This document shows, piece after piece, positions 1-6,696 of a stretch of 11,570 nucleotides of DNA. The notes beneath the pieces were generated by a model. The model saw only the letters and a program-made list of their open reading frames with translations. It searched no databases and had not been told where the DNA came from. Position numbers and translations under genes: made by a program. Source of the stretch: Oscillospiraceae bacterium (GTDB lineage: Bacteria > Bacillota > Clostridia > Oscillospirales > Acutalibacteraceae). How positions within the stretch are numbered: position 1 is the stretch's first letter; each line of letters begins with the position of its first letter. The stretch covers positions 1 through 11,570 of the forward strand of contig JAQXLO010000072.1 of assembly GCA_029012165.1 (NCBI GenBank), given 5' to 3'.

Positions 1-1047
1 ACCACAGGCTTCCCCAAGGGCGTGATGCTCACCCATTACAACGTGGTCAACAACGGCAAGTGCATCGGCGACCGCATGGATTTGTCCACGGCGGATCGCA
101 TGATGATTCAGGTGCCCATGTTCCACTGCTTCGGCATGGTGCTGTCCATGACTGCCAGCATGACCCACGGCGCAACGATCCTGCCCATGCCGTATTTCTC
201 GGCGAAGTCCTCGCTCGCTTGCGTACACTCCGAGCATATCACGGTGTTCAACGGTGTGCCCACCATGTTCATCGCCATGCTGGAGCATCCGGACTTTGCC
301 AAGACCGACTTTTCCTATATGCGCACGGGCATCATGGCGGGCAGTACCTGCCCCGAATCCCTGATGCGTGAGGCGCAGGAGAAGATGCACATGGTCGGCA
401 TCACCAGCGTCTACGGACAGACCGAGGCTTCCCCCGGCTGTACCATGACCGATTGGGAACAGCCTGTCGAGCTGCGTACCGGCACCGTGGGCAATGCGTT
501 CCCGGAGGTGGAGTGCAAGGTCATCGACCCGGAAACCGGTCTGGAGGTGCCCGACGGCACCAACGGTGAATTTGTCGCCCGGGGCTACAACGTGATGAAG
601 GGCTACTACAAGATGCCCAAGGCCACCGCTGCCGCCATTGATGCGGACGGCTGGCTGCACACGGGGGATCTTGCCTGTCGGGAGCCGAACGGCTACTACA
701 GAATCACCGGCAGACTCAAGGACATGATCATCCGGGGCGGCGAGAATCTGTATCCCAAGGAGATCGAGGAGTTTATCCTGACCCACGACAAGGTCAGCGA
801 TGTGCAGGTTATCGGCGTGCCGGACGAGCAGTACGGCGAGGAGGCAATGGCGTGCATCATCCTCAAGGAGGGCGAGAGCTGTACCGAGGAGGAGATGAAG
901 GCGTACATCGCCGACCATATGGCACGCCACAAAGTGCCCCGATACATCGACTTTGTGCAGTCGTTCCCGATGAATGCCGCCGGCAAGATACAGAAATATA
1001 AAATGCGTGAAGAAGCCGTGCAAAAGCTCGGCTTGCAGACAAAATAA
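1..1047 (+). CDS. Acyl-CoA synthetase / AMP-binding protein, 5'-truncated by window edge
   Basis: This is the C-terminal 348 residues of a class I adenylate-forming enzyme, open from the first base. Such enzymes activate a carboxylic acid (here probably a fatty or other acyl acid) to acyl-AMP and then acyl-CoA. Numbering from window base 1, the tail of the phosphate-binding loop (TTGFPKG) is residues 1-7. The substrate/ATP motif YGQTE is at 138-142, TGD at 221-223, and the hinge motif GRLKDMIIRGGEN starts at 237. The adenylation lysine (motif GKIQKYK) is K329. Full-length relatives are about 500-560 residues, so roughly the first third lies outside the window. The protein ends shortly after the catalytic lysine, as normal, with no carrier domain. 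Substrate specificity cannot be read from the sequence. A FadD-like acyl-CoA ligase is the best guess; acetoacetyl- or aryl-CoA ligases are alternatives. It has no functional link to the cas genes. Confidence 0.93.
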   Translation, partial: TTGFPKGVMLTHYNVVNNGKCIGDRMDLSTADRMMIQVPMFHCFGMVLSMTASMTHGATILPMPYFSAKSSLACVHSEHITVFNGVPTMFIAMLEHPDFAKTDFSYMRTGIMAGSTCPESLMREAQEKMHMVGITSVYGQTEASPGCTMTDWEQPVELRTGTVGNAFPEVECKVIDPETGLEVPDGTNGEFVARGYNVMKGYYKMPKATAAAIDADGWLHTGDLACREPNGYYRITGRLKDMIIRGGENLYPKEIEEFILTHDKVSDVQVIGVPDEQYGEEAMACIILKEGESCTEEEMKAYIADHMARHKVPRYIDFVQSFPMNAAGKIQKYKMREEAVQKLGLQTK

Positions 1048-1086
1048 AAGCAAACGCTACGCAGAGCGGACTGCGCAGACAAAATA
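1035..1086 (+). repeat. 12-bp direct repeat flanking the end of the acyl-CoA synthetase gene
   Basis: GCAGACAAAATA occurs at 1035-1046, spanning the last codons and most of the stop codon, and again at 1075-1086, 40 bp later in the 3' flank. It may be a small local duplication; no function is assigned. Confidence 0.4.
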
Positions 1087-1088
1087 CG

Positions 1089-1134
1089 CAACGCCCATAG
1101 ACTTCGCAAGGTGCGGAGTTTACGGGCGTTGTTT
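1089..1134 (+). terminator. Stem-loop terminator after the acyl-CoA synthetase gene
   Basis: Arms 1089-1103 (CAACGCCCATAGACT) and 1117-1131 (AGTTTACGGGCGTTG) form a 15-bp stem with one A-C mismatch and one G-U pair around a 13-nt loop. Only three T residues follow (1132-1134), so the U-tract is poor. On the opposite strand the stem is followed by CGTATTTT, so it could act in either direction. The position 42 bp after the stop codon suggests it ends the upstream transcript. Confidence 0.6.
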
Positions 1135-1161
1135 ACAAACGGCAATGTAACGTGGTATACT
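1132..1161 (+). promoter_or_regulatory. Extended -10 sigma-A-type promoter of the rhodanese gene
   Basis: The -35 element TTTACA (1132-1137) and -10 element TATACT (1156-1161) are separated by 18 bp. The -10 is preceded by TGG (1153-1155), giving an extended -10. Transcription would start near 1168, about 24 nt before the ATG at 1192. The -35 box directly abuts the upstream stem-loop. Confidence 0.6.
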
Positions 1162-1191
1162 ATATGTATACAGAGGAAAGGCGGGAGATTT

Positions 1192-1629
1192 ATGCAAAAA
1201 AGCACACTGTTTTTGTGGATTGCGGCGGCGATTATCCTCATTCTTGTTCTTGCCCTTGTTGTCGGCTATAGAATCAAGGGGCAGGTCCTGGACGGCGACG
1301 GCATGGTGAATCGCTATGCCCAAATCACGCAGGACGAAGCGAAGCGGATGATGCAGGAGGAGGACTGCGTGATTGTGGACGTGCGCCGCACGGACGAGTA
1401 TGCCGCAGGACACATCCCCGGGGCAATCTGCATTCCCAATGAGACCATCGGAGAAGAGCCGCCGGCACAGCTGCCGGACAAACGGCAGACCATTCTGGTC
1501 TATTGCCGCAGCGGCAACCGCAGCAAACAGGCGGCGCAGAAACTGTTTGACATGGGCTATACGGGCATCTTCGAGTTCGGCGGTATCCTCGACTGGACAG
1601 GGGAAACGGTCACCGGGACACAGCCGTGA
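1192..1629 (+). CDS. Membrane-anchored single-domain rhodanese (sulfurtransferase-like)
   Basis: The 145-residue protein has an N-terminal transmembrane or signal-anchor helix (about residues 7-25) followed by one rhodanese domain (about 42-140). The domain shows the usual VDVRRTDEYAAGHIPGA entry motif (62-78) and a catalytic loop CRSGNR with Cys105, which would carry the persulfide sulfur. Single-domain rhodaneses of about 100 residues are typical; the extra N-terminus accounts for the membrane segment, which places the domain at the membrane, probably outside. The reading frame extends upstream to 1111, but ATG 1192 is chosen because GGGAG lies 4-5 nt before it, the extended -10 promoter precedes it, and the hydrophobic helix starts right after. 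The acceptor is unknown. It converges on the phosphoesterase gene, with 31 bp between the stop codons. Confidence 0.9.
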   Translation: MQKSTLFLWIAAAIILILVLALVVGYRIKGQVLDGDGMVNRYAQITQDEAKRMMQEEDCVIVDVRRTDEYAAGHIPGAICIPNETIGEEPPAQLPDKRQTILVYCRSGNRSKQAAQKLFDMGYTGIFEFGGILDWTGETVTGTQP

Positions 1630-1660
1630 GCGCTTTCAACCGGATAATGTGCTTTTCGGC

Positions 1661-3361
1661 TCAGTAGATGCGCAGCAGAATTTTCAGCACCACAACCAGC
1701 CGATCCCAGAAGGTGCGGAATGTACTGGCAGTCTTTGCCGCAATATTTTGCAGGTGCGGCGTTTTTGCGCCCCAGCCGGGCAGGGTTCCGCTGTGGTTAT
1801 CCGGCGCACTGTCCGTGCCGATGCATCCTTGCAGATAGGGCGAGAGCAGTGCAAGTGCCAGAGTTTCCACGCCGGTGCGTGCGCCGAACGTTCGGGAAAG
1901 CGTGCGTGCCGTGTCGGCGGCGATGGTGTCGGAATTTCCCAGTTTCGCCGCAATTTGATTGGCGAGTTTCAGGCAGGTTTCATCGCACAGCGCCGCAGTT
2001 TCCCGGCGCAGAACGCATTGCAGATACCCTAAAACGATTTGGACTTCCGCACTGTCGAAGCCGTAACGCCGTGTGCCGTCCACCTTGCCGAAGGCGATTT
2101 GGGCGATCACCTGCTGTACATCGGCGTAGTCGCTTTGCGGGATTGAAATGCCGTAGTCTGCTGCCGCACGGCTGACGGAATTATCGCCGTAAAGCGGCGT
2201 TTGCAGATCGGCAAGGATGCCGTCGGTGATGGCTTTGACCGTGGGGTAAAACAGATCGCCCTGTTTGAAGCCCAGTCCCTCGGCGGTCAGCGATTGCTTG
2301 ATGCGCTCGGACTGCACCGTAAGGTACTTGTCCCGAATCCAGCCGGGGAAATCGGTCTGCATCCATTGCAGTTCTGCATCCGTGTAGCCCCTGACGGCGG
2401 CGGAGAGCGCCGCTGTGTCGATGGACTGTACGCTCTTTGTGCTGTAGCGAACGGCGTCCTCTGCGAGGGAAAACACTTTATACTGCGCCGGGTAGGCGGT
2501 CAGGGCGCCATTGACGAATTCCACGACCGTGTTGCCGCAGGCGCTGATGTACTGTGCGGCGTCCGCTTCATGGGTGTGCCCGGAAAACACCAGCTTGATG
2601 CCCCAGTCGGCAAACAGCGAAGCGTAGGTGTGCGGGAAACGTACCGTGTATTTGGAATCGGTCAGAAGCTGCAGGGGCTTGTGCTCCAAAAGGTTGTGGT
2701 GCATCAGCAGGATCGTGTAGCGCCCCTCCTGTTCGGCGAGTGCCGCCTGCTGCTTGACCCAGCGCAGACGTGCGGCGTCCACACCATCGGCAAGATACAT
2801 CCCCTCATCGCAGCTGTCCAGCGCAATGAGCATATACCGCTCGCCCAGACGTGCCGCATAGGAACAGCAGCTCGTATCACGGGAAAAAGCTTCGTCATAG
2901 CCGAAGCGGGCATAGATCTCGGTAAATCTTTCGTAATTGGTCAGACTTGTTTTGCCGTTATCGTGGTTGCCGTTGATGACGTAGACGCTCTTTCCCGTGG
3001 CGTCCTCAAAGGCGGCCAATTTCTCGGCGAGGGCTTCGTGCTCCTCGGGCAGGTCGCGTCCGTAGGTCGCCAGATCGCCGGTGAGAAATACATACTGCAC
3101 ACCGTCGTCCTCTGCACATTGACGCAGGAATGCGTCGATCACAAAGCCGCTCTCGTTGGCAGTCACGTTGTCCGAACCGGAAAAGGAAATGTTGGGATAC
3201 AGATCCACCAGCTTGGACTGCGTGTCCGGCATGGGACGTACATAGTGCAGATCCGTTGCCACGGCAAAGCCCGGCGCCTGTGTTTCCGTCTGTGCGGCGG
3301 CGGGCAGAAGTGTGCTAACGATCAGCAAAAGGGAAAAGAAAAGGCAAAGGATTTTTTTCAA
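1661..3361 (-). CDS. Secreted calcineurin-like metallophosphoesterase
   Basis: The 566-residue protein starts with a signal peptide (charged MKK, hydrophobic core about 4-20, AAA near 21-23 as a likely signal peptidase I site; no lipobox Cys). The dinuclear-metal motifs of the calcineurin-like phosphoesterase fold come in order: ATDLHY (Asp37, His39), LTGDLATYG (Asp96), INGNHDN (Asn132, His133), MHHN (His221) and SGHTHE (His262, His264). It would hydrolyse phosphoesters outside the cell; the substrate is unknown. The roughly 300 residues after the catalytic domain are unassigned, and the last 16 residues (FWDRLVVVLKILLRIY) are hydrophobic and basic and could hold the protein at the membrane. 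The start is TTG at 3361: GGGGGTG lies about 6 nt upstream and an upstream ATG in another frame stops at once. It is transcribed divergently from the cas operon and shows no functional link to it. Confidence 0.9.
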   Translation of the reverse strand: MKKILCLFFSLLLIVSTLLPAAAQTETQAPGFAVATDLHYVRPMPDTQSKLVDLYPNISFSGSDNVTANESGFVIDAFLRQCAEDDGVQYVFLTGDLATYGRDLPEEHEALAEKLAAFEDATGKSVYVINGNHDNGKTSLTNYERFTEIYARFGYDEAFSRDTSCCSYAARLGERYMLIALDSCDEGMYLADGVDAARLRWVKQQAALAEQEGRYTILLMHHNLLEHKPLQLLTDSKYTVRFPHTYASLFADWGIKLVFSGHTHEADAAQYISACGNTVVEFVNGALTAYPAQYKVFSLAEDAVRYSTKSVQSIDTAALSAAVRGYTDAELQWMQTDFPGWIRDKYLTVQSERIKQSLTAEGLGFKQGDLFYPTVKAITDGILADLQTPLYGDNSVSRAAADYGISIPQSDYADVQQVIAQIAFGKVDGTRRYGFDSAEVQIVLGYLQCVLRRETAALCDETCLKLANQIAAKLGNSDTIAADTARTLSRTFGARTGVETLALALLSPYLQGCIGTDSAPDNHSGTLPGWGAKTPHLQNIAAKTASTFRTFWDRLVVVLKILLRIY

Positions 3362-3363
3362 AA

Positions 3364-3392
3364 TTTACACCCCCATTTTGCAACAGTATACC
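3364..3392 (+). promoter_or_regulatory. Candidate plus-strand promoter overlapping the phosphoesterase promoter
   Basis: TTTACA (3364-3369) and TATACC (3387-3392) are separated by 17 bp on the + strand. The -10 box overlaps the minus-strand -10 box of the phosphoesterase gene around the palindromic GTATAC (3386-3391), as in bidirectional promoters. A transcript would begin near 3400 and reach the terminator-like hairpin at 3433-3462. Confidence 0.35.
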
Positions 3393-3414
3393 ATATTTTG
3401 GGCGTCAAAGTCAA
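3385..3414 (-). promoter_or_regulatory. Extended -10 promoter of the phosphoesterase gene
   Basis: On the minus strand, -35 TTGACT (3414-3409) and -10 TATACT (3390-3385) are 18 bp apart, with an extended -10 TGG (3393-3391). The 9-mer TGGTATACT is identical to that of the rhodanese promoter. Predicted transcription start is near 3378, giving a very short untranslated region before the TTG at 3361. Confidence 0.65.
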
Positions 3415-3432
3415 AGGAAATATGGCAATACC

Positions 3433-3462
3433 AACACCGCAAAATTGCGGTGTTCATTTTTT
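3433..3462 (+). terminator. Rho-independent terminator-like hairpin upstream of the cas operon
   Basis: AACACCGCAA (3433-3442) and TTGCGGTGTT (3445-3454) are perfect complements around AA; sterically this is an 8-bp stem with a 6-nt loop. It is followed by CA and six T residues (3457-3462). The polarity is + strand, yet no + strand gene lies just upstream, so it either ends a short transcript from the overlapping promoter at 3364-3392 or attenuates transcription entering cas3. Confidence 0.6.
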
Positions 3463-3506
3463 GCGATATATTTATGAATGCAGGGAATCTTATGGGACAG
3501 CAACGG

Positions 3507-3515
3507 TGGTATTCT
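3507..3515 (+). promoter_or_regulatory. Possible extended -10 element upstream of cas3 (distal)
   Basis: TGG-TATTCT matches an extended -10 (4 of 6 in the hexamer plus TGN) without a good -35 box. A transcript would start near 3522, exactly at the edge of the 21-bp palindrome. Weak evidence. Confidence 0.25.
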
Positions 3516-3522
3516 TGTTATG

Positions 3523-3543
3523 CGGGCAAAAAATTTTTGCCCG
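3523..3543. promoter_or_regulatory. Perfect 21-bp palindrome, candidate operator of the cas operon
   Basis: Arms CGGGCAAAAA (3523-3532) and TTTTTGCCCG (3534-3543) are exact reverse complements around a single A. There is no T-run beyond the stem in either direction, so it does not look like a terminator. It lies 5 bp upstream of the TTGAAA -35 box (3549-3554) of the best candidate cas promoter, a placement suited to a dimeric regulator. The regulator is not in this window. Confidence 0.5.
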
Positions 3544-3548
3544 GTGTG

Positions 3549-3577
3549 TTGAAATTCCTTCACATTTATGGTACTGT
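3549..3577 (+). promoter_or_regulatory. Candidate promoter of the cas operon
   Basis: -35 TTGAAA (3549-3554) and -10 TACTGT (3572-3577) are 17 bp apart, with TGG (3569-3571) making an extended -10. Transcription would start near 3584, about 40 nt before the cas3 ATG. A perfect TTGACA also lies at 3582-3587, but its best -10 (CAAGAT, 15-bp spacing) is poor. Confidence 0.45.
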
Positions 3578-3622
3578 TTTCTTGACAGTATATCTCAAAA
3601 TGCAAGATCGGCAGGGGATATT

Positions 3623-5992
3623 ATGGCAGATTCGACATTTGTGGCACACATCAACCCGAAAGGTGAGGAACAGTTGGTACAGACGCACTGCTTGGAAACG
3701 GCTGAACTGGCCAAATCTTCTTTGGAAACCATTGGATTGGGGAAGGCAGCGTATCTGGCGGGACTTTTGCACGACTGCGGAAAGATGCACCCGAATTTTT
3801 CCGACTACATCCGTGCCGCCTATGCGGGCGAGAATGTCCGCCGTGGCTCGGTGATCCACTCATTTGCGGGCGTTTCTCTTGTGCTGGGCAAACTGCACAC
3901 GGCGGGAGATCTGCCCCGGACGCTGACGGCGGAGGTGATCGCCTATGCCGTCGGTGCGCACCACGGGCTGTTTGATTTGAATGACAGCGACAACGTCAAC
4001 GGCTTCACGCACCGCTTGCAAACACAGCCGGAGTACGACCGCCTTGCTATCAAAAATTTCTTTCGGGACGTTGTGCCCGAGCAGACGGTCAAAGCCTGCT
4101 TCGACGAGGCGGTGAAAGAAATCGGCGCATTGCTTGCAAAACTGCAGCCGATGGTGCAGGACGGCAGTCAGCTGCATTTCTACTTCGGGATGCTCTGCCG
4201 ATTGGTGACCTCCGCCGTGATGGACGCCGACCGCAGGAACACGGCGGTGTTTATGGGCGCATCTGTGCCGAGAGCACCGCAGACGGACGATGTCTTTTGG
4301 AGCGGCGCTCTCAAACAGACGGAAGCGAAGCTGGACTCTTTCGCACAAACGACCCCGGTGCAAAAGGCACGCCGGGAGCTGTCGGATATTTGCAGGCAGT
4401 TCGCCGCACAGGACGAGGGCGTCTATCGGCTCAACATCCCCACAGGCGGCGGCAAAACGTTGTCGGGACTGCGGTACGCTTTGGCACACGCCGCACAATT
4501 TGGTAAAAGGCGCATCGTGTACACCGCACCGCTGATCAGCATTTTGGAGCAGAACGCCGAAGTGATTCAAAGCTTTACCGATCCCGCCATGGTTTTGGAG
4601 CATCACTCGGATGTTGTGGAAGCGCAGGATGGGGAGGATGTCCTGCTCGACCGCAGCTTTTTGGAGGAGACGTGGGACGCACCGATCGTGGTGACCACCC
4701 TCGTCCAACTTTTGAACACACTGTTTTCGGGCAAAAGTGCAAGTGTGCGCCGCCTGCGTTCGCTGTGCGGCAGCGTGATTATCCTGGACGAGGTGCAGTC
4801 GGTGCCGACAAAAATGCTGAACCTGTTTAATTTGGCTGTGAACTTCCTCTCGGCGGTTTGCCGCTGTACCGTCCTGCTCTGCTCGGCGACACAGCCGGCG
4901 CTCGAAACACTGCCGTGCGCACTGCGTTTGACCGGCTCGATGATTTCGGATGCGCAGTACAGGCACTACTACGATGTGTTCAAGCGCAACACCATTCTCG
5001 ATGCAGGCAGTCGGCAGCTCGAGGAGATTCCTGCCTTTCTGGAGGAAGTGATTCGGGAGCACGAATCCGTGCTGGTCGTCTGCAACAAAAAAGACGAGGC
5101 AACGTTTTTGTACCAAGCGGCGGCGCAGTTCGCCGAGAACTGCTATCACCTGTCTGCGGGAATGTGCATGGCGCACCGAAAGGACGTACTGCGCCGGGTG
5201 TACTCGTCCCTTGCCGAGGGGCGCAAAACCGTCTGCGTGGCCACGCAGGTCATTGAAGCGGGCGTGGACATTTCGTTCGGCGCCGTTGTGCGGCTGTCGG
5301 CGGGCATGGACAGTATCGTGCAGGCCGCCGGTCGATGCAACCGAAACGGCGAAACGGACGGCGCACCGCCGGTGTACATCGTGCGCTGTTCGGACGAAAA
5401 TCTGAAACAGCTGCCGGATATCGCCAAAGGCAAGACGGCGACAGAGGCGCTTCTGTATGCGTATGCACAGGACGCCGACCGGTTTGACGGGGACTTGTCC
5501 TCACCGAAAGCAGTCGCCCATTATTACAAATGCCTCTACCGTACATTTGCCGACAATCACTTCGACTTTCCCGTGAAAGATTCGCCGTCGTTGCTGTCGA
5601 TGATGTCGGACAATATAACCTACTATACCGACAAAACCGGCGGGGGATATATCCTGCGCACGGCGCTGAAAACGGCGGGGAGGCTGTTCTCGGTGTTCGA
5701 CGAGGACACCACCGCTGTGCTGGTACCCTATGGAGACGGCGCACAGGAAATAGAGAAACTCATGGAACTGTATGCGCAAAAGGACTACGACGCCCTGCGG
5801 CGGCAGATTCGTCTGGTCAAGGCGTACAGCGTGACCGTGTATCCGTTTGCGATGAAGAAGCTGCTGGAAGAGAATGCGGTTCACGCCGTGTGCGACGGTA
5901 CGTTTTGGATACTCGACCCGGACTTTTACAGCGAAGAAACCGGGATTATCTATACAAAGGAGGAGAATTCATGCAGTATCCTAATATTGTAG
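3623..5992 (+). CDS. cas3: CRISPR-associated helicase-nuclease Cas3 (HD + DExH), type I-C
   Basis: Cas3 is recruited by target-bound Cascade, nicks the displaced DNA strand and degrades it while translocating. The 789-residue protein has an N-terminal HD nuclease domain: His22, His50-Asp51 (LLHDCGK), His79 (VIHSFAG), His113-His114 (AHHG) and an Asp pair in MDADRR (201 and 203). A superfamily 2 helicase follows: Walker A IPTGGGKT (272-279), motif II DEVQ (389-392), motif III SAT (421-423), motif V IEAGVDISF (544-552) and motif VI QAAGRCNR (567-574). All catalytic positions are present. ATG 3623 is chosen because AGGGG lies 5 nt upstream and the first HD histidine sits at the usual distance from it. 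The frame stays open far upstream, but that stretch is antisense to the phosphoesterase gene. The last 22 nt overlap cas5c, whose ribosome binding site lies inside cas3. Confidence 0.97.
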   Translation: MADSTFVAHINPKGEEQLVQTHCLETAELAKSSLETIGLGKAAYLAGLLHDCGKMHPNFSDYIRAAYAGENVRRGSVIHSFAGVSLVLGKLHTAGDLPRTLTAEVIAYAVGAHHGLFDLNDSDNVNGFTHRLQTQPEYDRLAIKNFFRDVVPEQTVKACFDEAVKEIGALLAKLQPMVQDGSQLHFYFGMLCRLVTSAVMDADRRNTAVFMGASVPRAPQTDDVFWSGALKQTEAKLDSFAQTTPVQKARRELSDICRQFAAQDEGVYRLNIPTGGGKTLSGLRYALAHAAQFGKRRIVYTAPLISILEQNAEVIQSFTDPAMVLEHHSDVVEAQDGEDVLLDRSFLEETWDAPIVVTTLVQLLNTLFSGKSASVRRLRSLCGSVIILDEVQSVPTKMLNLFNLAVNFLSAVCRCTVLLCSATQPALETLPCALRLTGSMISDAQYRHYYDVFKRNTILDAGSRQLEEIPAFLEEVIREHESVLVVCNKKDEATFLYQAAAQFAENCYHLSAGMCMAHRKDVLRRVYSSLAEGRKTVCVATQVIEAGVDISFGAVVRLSAGMDSIVQAAGRCNRNGETDGAPPVYIVRCSDENLKQLPDIAKGKTATEALLYAYAQDADRFDGDLSSPKAVAHYYKCLYRTFADNHFDFPVKDSPSLLSMMSDNITYYTDKTGGGYILRTALKTAGRLFSVFDEDTTAVLVPYGDGAQEIEKLMELYAQKDYDALRRQIRLVKAYSVTVYPFAMKKLLEENAVHAVCDGTFWILDPDFYSEETGIIYTKEENSCSILIL

Positions 5993-6696
5993 AATTTGAA
6001 GTTACAGGCGACTACGCACTCTTCACCGACCCGATCACCCGGGTCGGCGGTGAAAAGTGTACCTATCAGGTGCCGACCTATGAGGCGCTCAAGGGAATTT
6101 TGTCGTCGATCTATTGGAAGCCGACGCTGATCTGGTACATTGATAAGGTTCGGGTGATGCATCCCATCCAAACCGAGGTCAAGGGCGTGCGTCCGATCAA
6201 GTACAACGGCGGCAATGATTTGGCGTACTACACCTATCTCAAGGACTGTCGCTACCAGGTGCAGGCGCACTTCGAGTGGAACGAAAACCGCCCTGAGCTT
6301 GCCGCCGACCGCAACGAGAACAAGCACCACGAGATTGCCAGGCGCATGATCCGAAAGGGCGGACGCAGGGACATCTTTCTTGGCACACGGGAGTGTCAGG
6401 GCTATGTGGAGCCGTGCGTGTTCGGCGAGGGAAAGGGGTACTACGACGATCTGCCGCACCTGCACTTCGGCTTGAGCGTACACGGCATCACCTACGCCGA
6501 CGAAGCGTATTCCGAGGAAACCAAGGGCAAAATGACGGTCAATTTCTGGTATCCCGAAATGGAAAACGGCGTGATCGTGTTCCCGAAGCCGCAGGACTGT
6601 CCGCACCATAAGACACTGCACGAAATGCAGGTAAAGCCCTTTGGCACTGCGGCGGAGAACTTTTCCGGCTTGCGGGAATTTGGGGAGGTGCTGTAA
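5971..6696 (+). CDS. cas5c: Cas5c (Cas5d), Cascade subunit and pre-crRNA endonuclease
   Basis: In type I-C systems Cas5c replaces Cas6: it cuts each repeat at the base of its hairpin and then stays on the crRNA 5' handle as part of Cascade. The 241-residue protein has the RAMP/ferredoxin-like N-terminus. Tyr48 (in SSIYWKP), Lys118 and His119 (in NENKHH) correspond, with a constant shift of two, to the catalytic residues Tyr46, Lys116 and His117 reported for Bacillus halodurans Cas5d, so processing activity is expected. ATG 5971 follows AAAGGAGG with ideal spacing; the frame is open upstream only as a shadow of cas3. The start overlaps the end of cas3 by 22 nt, and the stop overlaps the cas8c start by one base (TAATG). 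Confidence 0.96.
   Translation: MQYPNIVEFEVTGDYALFTDPITRVGGEKCTYQVPTYEALKGILSSIYWKPTLIWYIDKVRVMHPIQTEVKGVRPIKYNGGNDLAYYTYLKDCRYQVQAHFEWNENRPELAADRNENKHHEIARRMIRKGGRRDIFLGTRECQGYVEPCVFGEGKGYYDDLPHLHFGLSVHGITYADEAYSEETKGKMTVNFWYPEMENGVIVFPKPQDCPHHKTLHEMQVKPFGTAAENFSGLREFGEVL

Noticed and set aside
1214..1221. GTGGATTG in the rhodanese gene matches 8 bases of the CRISPR repeat end
   Set aside because: Eight bases within a coding sequence, without the repeat stem or a second copy, is chance similarity.
1630..1660. Possible shared terminator between the convergent rhodanese and phosphoesterase genes
   Set aside because: Only short complementary stretches (GAGC/GCTC, CCG/CGG) are visible, with no stable stem and T-tract in the 31-bp gap.
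3582..3608. Promoter based on the perfect TTGACA at 3582-3587
   Set aside because: No acceptable -10 box at 16-18 bp; the best candidate, CAAGAT, is at 15 bp. The TTGAAA/TACTGT pair with an extended -10 is better.
2201..3622. Long + strand open frame (about 474 codons) continuous with cas3
   Set aside because: It is antisense to the signal-peptide-bearing metallophosphoesterase, has no family character, and cas3 has its own ribosome binding site and normal N-terminus at 3623. It is a GC-driven shadow frame.
3422..3622. Alternative in-frame cas3 start at ATG 3422, adding 67 residues
   Set aside because: The extension crosses the terminator-like hairpin and the palindrome, has a weak and very close AAAGGAAA site, and the added residues resemble no HD-domain N-terminus. 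ATG 3623 has AGGGG at good spacing.
3860..5176. Minus-strand open frame of 438 codons opposite cas3
   Set aside because: The sequence is low in structure and rich in Arg, His and Cys, typical of a codon shadow; cas3 on the + strand carries all conserved motifs.
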